Position numbers and translations under genes: made by a program
Notes under the pieces: model-generated
Told to the model about the DNA's origin: nothing
The model's database searches: none
What the model saw: the letters and a program-made list of their open reading frames with translations, nothing else
Shown here: positions 5,203-7,338 of the stretch, piece by piece
Layout of the letters: the number at the start of each line of letters is the position of its first letter
Numbering within the stretch: position 1 is the stretch's first letter
Assembly: GCA_934273135.1 (NCBI GenBank)
Contig: CAKQSU010000050.1
Coordinates: 1 to 7,338, forward strand
DNA: 7,338 nucleotides
From: an uncultured Clostridia bacterium
GTDB lineage: Bacteria; Bacillota; Clostridia; Christensenellales; Borkfalkiaceae
Direction: 5' to 3'

Positions 5203-6379
5203 AAAACGCCTTTTTTAAAATACTCAACGCCTTACAAAACTCCTCTCTCTTTTTCAGGCAGCTTATCCTCGCATAATCTTTTCCGAACGCAACAAACCCT
5301 TCTCCCGGCGTTACCGCGATACCGAACTTATCAAAAAGGTATTCAAACGCCGCTGTTTTTCCCCAACTAAAAGGTTTTTCAAAAAACACGTACGGAGAAT
5401 TTTCGCCGCCGAAAAATTTTACGTCGCGAGTTTTCAAGAGCTTTGCAAGCGAAAATGCATTGTCGAGATAAATTTTTATTATGTTTTTAGAATATTCTTC
5501 GCCCTCTAAGCTCAAAGCGGCTTCCGCGCCGCGCTGAACGATATATCCGACCCCGTTAAACTCCGAGGAAAGCTTGCGCGTATAAAAATCCGAAACCTTC
5601 ATTCCGCCGGTTACAAGCTCGTTCGGCACGACCGACCAACCGCACCTTACGCCCGTGAACGACGCAAACTTTGACAGCGAGCGAATTTCTATTACGCACT
5701 TTTTTGCGCCGTCAACCTCATAAGGGCAAAAAACCCCGCCGCTTTTTAAGCAATCCTTACCGATGTAATCGGCGTATGCCGAATCGTAAACTATCACGGA
5801 GGAAGTTTTGAGCGCGTAATCGACAAAGCCCTTAAGCCCGGTCTTGCTTATCACCGTTCCGCACGGATTAGACGGCGAGCAAAGAAAAATAAGCCGCGGT
5901 TTTTCGCTTAGTCTATTAACGTTCGGTATAAATAAGTCCTTAGATAAGTCGATTATCTCGATTTTTTTGTTATTAAGCGCGGCGCAATCGTACTGCGGCG
6001 GGTATCCCGGCGCAAAGATTGTAACCGTCAAATCCCCGAAAAGTTCTACAATCCTTTTTATATCGCTTTTCGCCCCGTCGCTTATAAAAACCTCATCTTC
6101 GCTCACTTCGACGCCTCTATGAATGTAATAGTTTTTAATTGCCGTTTTTAAAAAAGGGTACCCGCTCGCGGGCGGATAGCCCTTAAAATTTTCGCCGCTC
6201 ATCTCGTCCGCGGCTTTTTTCATCGCTTCGCCGACGACTTTTGCAATCGGGTACGCCGCGTCCCCGACGCTTAAATCGATAATGTTTTCACCTTCTTTTT
6301 CGGCAATTTTTTTGCGAATATCGGCGAAAACGTAATTGCCTTTGAGCCTTTTAAACCCCTCGTTCATCTTTATTTTCAT
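5201..6379 (-). CDS. dapL: LL-diaminopimelate aminotransferase (divergent)
   Basis: This PLP enzyme of fold type I should convert tetrahydrodipicolinate and glutamate in one step to LL-diaminopimelate and 2-oxoglutarate, bypassing the succinylase and acetylase branches. The 392 residues show FKGYPPASGYPFLKTAI (65-81), ISDGAKSDI (99-107), CSPSNPCGTV (167-176), YDSAYADYI (198-206) and SLSKFASFTGVRCGW (234-248). Lys237 should hold PLP and Arg245 its phosphate. FNGVGYIVQRGAEAALSLEG further on is characteristic of DapL. The protein is slightly shorter than the usual 405-415 residues and differs from common DapL at several signature positions (SVGDAAYP for G-x-GDTT-x-P, SKFASFTG for SKTAGFTG). A GAGGGAG site (6386-6392) six bases upstream supports the ATG at 6379 over the one at 6367. 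The start overlaps the end of dapF by 29 bases, which indicates translational coupling. Confidence 0.85.
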   Translation of the reverse strand: MKIKMNEGFKRLKGNYVFADIRKKIAEKEGENIIDLSVGDAAYPIAKVVGEAMKKAADEMSGENFKGYPPASGYPFLKTAIKNYYIHRGVEVSEDEVFISDGAKSDIKRIVELFGDLTVTIFAPGYPPQYDCAALNNKKIEIIDLSKDLFIPNVNRLSEKPRLIFLCSPSNPCGTVISKTGLKGFVDYALKTSSVIVYDSAYADYIGKDCLKSGGVFCPYEVDGAKKCVIEIRSLSKFASFTGVRCGWSVVPNELVTGGMKVSDFYTRKLSSEFNGVGYIVQRGAEAALSLEGEEYSKNIIKIYLDNAFSLAKLLKTRDVKFFGGENSPYVFFEKPFSWGKTAAFEYLFDKFGIAVTPGEGFVAFGKDYARISCLKKREEFCKALSILKKAF

Positions 6380-7184
6380 AAAATTCTCCCTCGGCGATAA
6401 CTCTCGTCTCGCCGGAAATTACAACTTCGTTTTTTTTCGTCACGAACGCATCGATCTCGCCGCCGTCAAAAAACAACCTTATTCTTTCGCCCATTTTTGC
6501 AAACTCGTTTTTAACAAGCGAAAAAGCAACCGCTCCCGCGCCCGTTCCGCAAGCAAGCGTAACTCCGCTTCCTCTTTCGTAAACTTTCACATTGAAAGCC
6601 CCTTTTACTTTTTCTACGAATTCGACGTTTATACCGTCCTCAAAATACTCATCATTTTGCAAAAGCCCGCCTATAACTTCGTAATCGACGTTTTTTGTGT
6701 TTCCGTAAATCACTAAGTGTCTGTTTCCTACGTTCACGAATTCAACAAAAACGGGCTTAACCTTAAAAAGCTTTTTCACTTTTTCGGTTACGTTTTTTTC
6801 GACGAAAAAATTGTCGGCAACGCCTATGTTCGCGCTGACCTCGCCGCGCCGATTATGTGCGTCGTAACTTTTAACGAAAGCTTTTTTAACGCCGCTCGCC
6901 GTTTCAACGGTAAAATAATCGAACCCGCACGCTTCCTTTTTGAGAAAAGCGGCGCATCTTAACGCGTTTCCGCACATTTTGCCCTCGCTTCCGTCGCTAT
7001 TAAACATTCGCATTTTAAAATCGGCGTTTTTCGACTTTGAAAGCACTATAAGTCCGTCCGAACCTATGCCGAATTTAACGCAAGAAATTTTTTTTGCAAG
7101 CGCGCCCGGTTGCGTAATTTTTTCGTCGTAATCGAAAACGTAAACGTAACAATTCCCGGCGGCTTCGGCTTTAATAAACTTCAT
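6351..7184 (-). CDS. dapF: Diaminopimelate epimerase
   Basis: This PLP-independent cytoplasmic epimerase turns LL-DAP into meso-DAP, the direct precursor of lysine and of DAP-type peptidoglycan. The 277 residues, a normal length, carry both catalytic cysteines: Cys71 in NSDGSEGKMCGNALRC (62-77) and Cys212 in TLACGTGAGA (209-218). Other family motifs are KAEAAGNCYVYV (5-16), GIGSDGL (39-45), GNRHLV (153-158, usually GNPH), GINVEFV (184-190) and ERGSG (203-207). The frame is open upstream to 7286, but the ATG at 7184 has an AGGGAAG ribosome site and begins the family's conserved first strand, while the extension overlaps dapB and is basic and unlike the family. The start overlaps the end of dapB by 14 bases and the end overlaps dapL, so all three genes are read from one mRNA. 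Confidence 0.93.
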   Translation of the reverse strand: MKFIKAEAAGNCYVYVFDYDEKITQPGALAKKISCVKFGIGSDGLIVLSKSKNADFKMRMFNSDGSEGKMCGNALRCAAFLKKEACGFDYFTVETASGVKKAFVKSYDAHNRRGEVSANIGVADNFFVEKNVTEKVKKLFKVKPVFVEFVNVGNRHLVIYGNTKNVDYEVIGGLLQNDEYFEDGINVEFVEKVKGAFNVKVYERGSGVTLACGTGAGAVAFSLVKNEFAKMGERIRLFFDGGEIDAFVTKKNEVVISGETRVIAEGEFYENKDERGV

Positions 7185-7338
7185 CGTAAACTTCCCTGCC
7201 GTAAAGCTTGCCCGCGGGCAAACGCGAAAGAGCCAAAAGCGCGACGAGCGCGCCCTTAGCGAACGCCGAGCGTGAAAAAGCCTCATGCGTTATGGTTATT
7301 TCCTCGTCGCCGAGGCAAAAAGAAGCACTGTGCTTACC
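7171..7338 (-). CDS. dapB: 4-hydroxy-tetrahydrodipicolinate reductase, C-terminal fragment (5' end outside window)
   Basis: The frame is open from the window edge to the TAA at 7173-7171 and encodes the last 55 residues. HSASFCLGDEEITITHEAFS followed by RSAFAKGAL and LPAGKLYGREVYDEVY matches the end of DapB: the strand-rich H-x-V-x-F-x-GE-x-E-x-I-x-I-x-H segment, the SR-x-x-FA-x-GA helix and the PAGLY-x-x-x-x-V tail. DapB reduces the product of DapA with NAD(P)H to give tetrahydrodipicolinate, the substrate of DapL. The stop codon lies inside the first codons of dapF (14-base overlap). The nucleotide-binding N-terminal domain is not in the window. The assignment rests on this short but characteristic tail and on the dap context. 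Confidence 0.8.
   Translation of the reverse strand, partial: GKHSASFCLGDEEITITHEAFSRSAFAKGALVALLALSRLPAGKLYGREVYDEVY

Noticed and set aside
7185..7286. N-terminal extension of DapF from 7286
   Set aside because: This stretch is the coding end of dapB in another frame. The DapF family begins at the 7184 Met.

Overview
The window looks like a chromosomal segment of an uncultured, probably anaerobic member of the Clostridia (Bacillota). Three things suggest this. The lysine/diaminopimelate genes include a dapL-type aminotransferase, a route common in Clostridia. There is a collagen-like protein of the BclA type. There are several short-signal lipoproteins and strong GGAGG-like ribosome binding sites. 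No rRNA, tRNA, mobile element, CRISPR array or phage gene is visible. The assignment below class level is a guess.

Layout from left to right. Positions 1-1664 (minus strand) hold two lipoprotein genes in tandem: a secreted CX5R phosphatase with an FN3-like N-terminal region, and downstream of it a small lipoprotein cut by the window edge. Positions 1858-2340 (minus) encode a two-helix membrane protein with a C-terminal zinc ribbon, with its own near-consensus promoter and a terminator. Positions 2410-3465 (minus) encode a family 2 glycosyltransferase with a helical, TPR-like C-terminal half. A 140-base divergent intergenic region separates it from a plus-strand gene (3606-5159) for a 517-residue collagen-like protein. 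That protein has a Cys-rich N-terminus, about 107 Gly-X-Y triplets and a BclA-like C-terminal head, and the gene ends in a perfect intrinsic terminator. Converging on it from the right (minus) is a tightly overlapped diaminopimelate operon: the 3' end of dapB, then dapF, then dapL.

How the genes may work together. The dap genes form a coherent pathway: tetrahydrodipicolinate is made by DapB, aminated by DapL to LL-DAP, then epimerised by DapF to meso-DAP for peptidoglycan and lysine. The divergent glycosyltransferase and collagen gene look like a catalyst-substrate pair. The collagen stalk carries about 64 threonines in the Y position, in blocks alternating with threonine-free blocks, and threonines of this kind are O-glycosylated in known BclA proteins. 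The pairing is inferred from position and composition and is the most interesting hypothesis here. The phosphatase lipoprotein probably acts outside the membrane, and its P-loop departs from the usual family motif.
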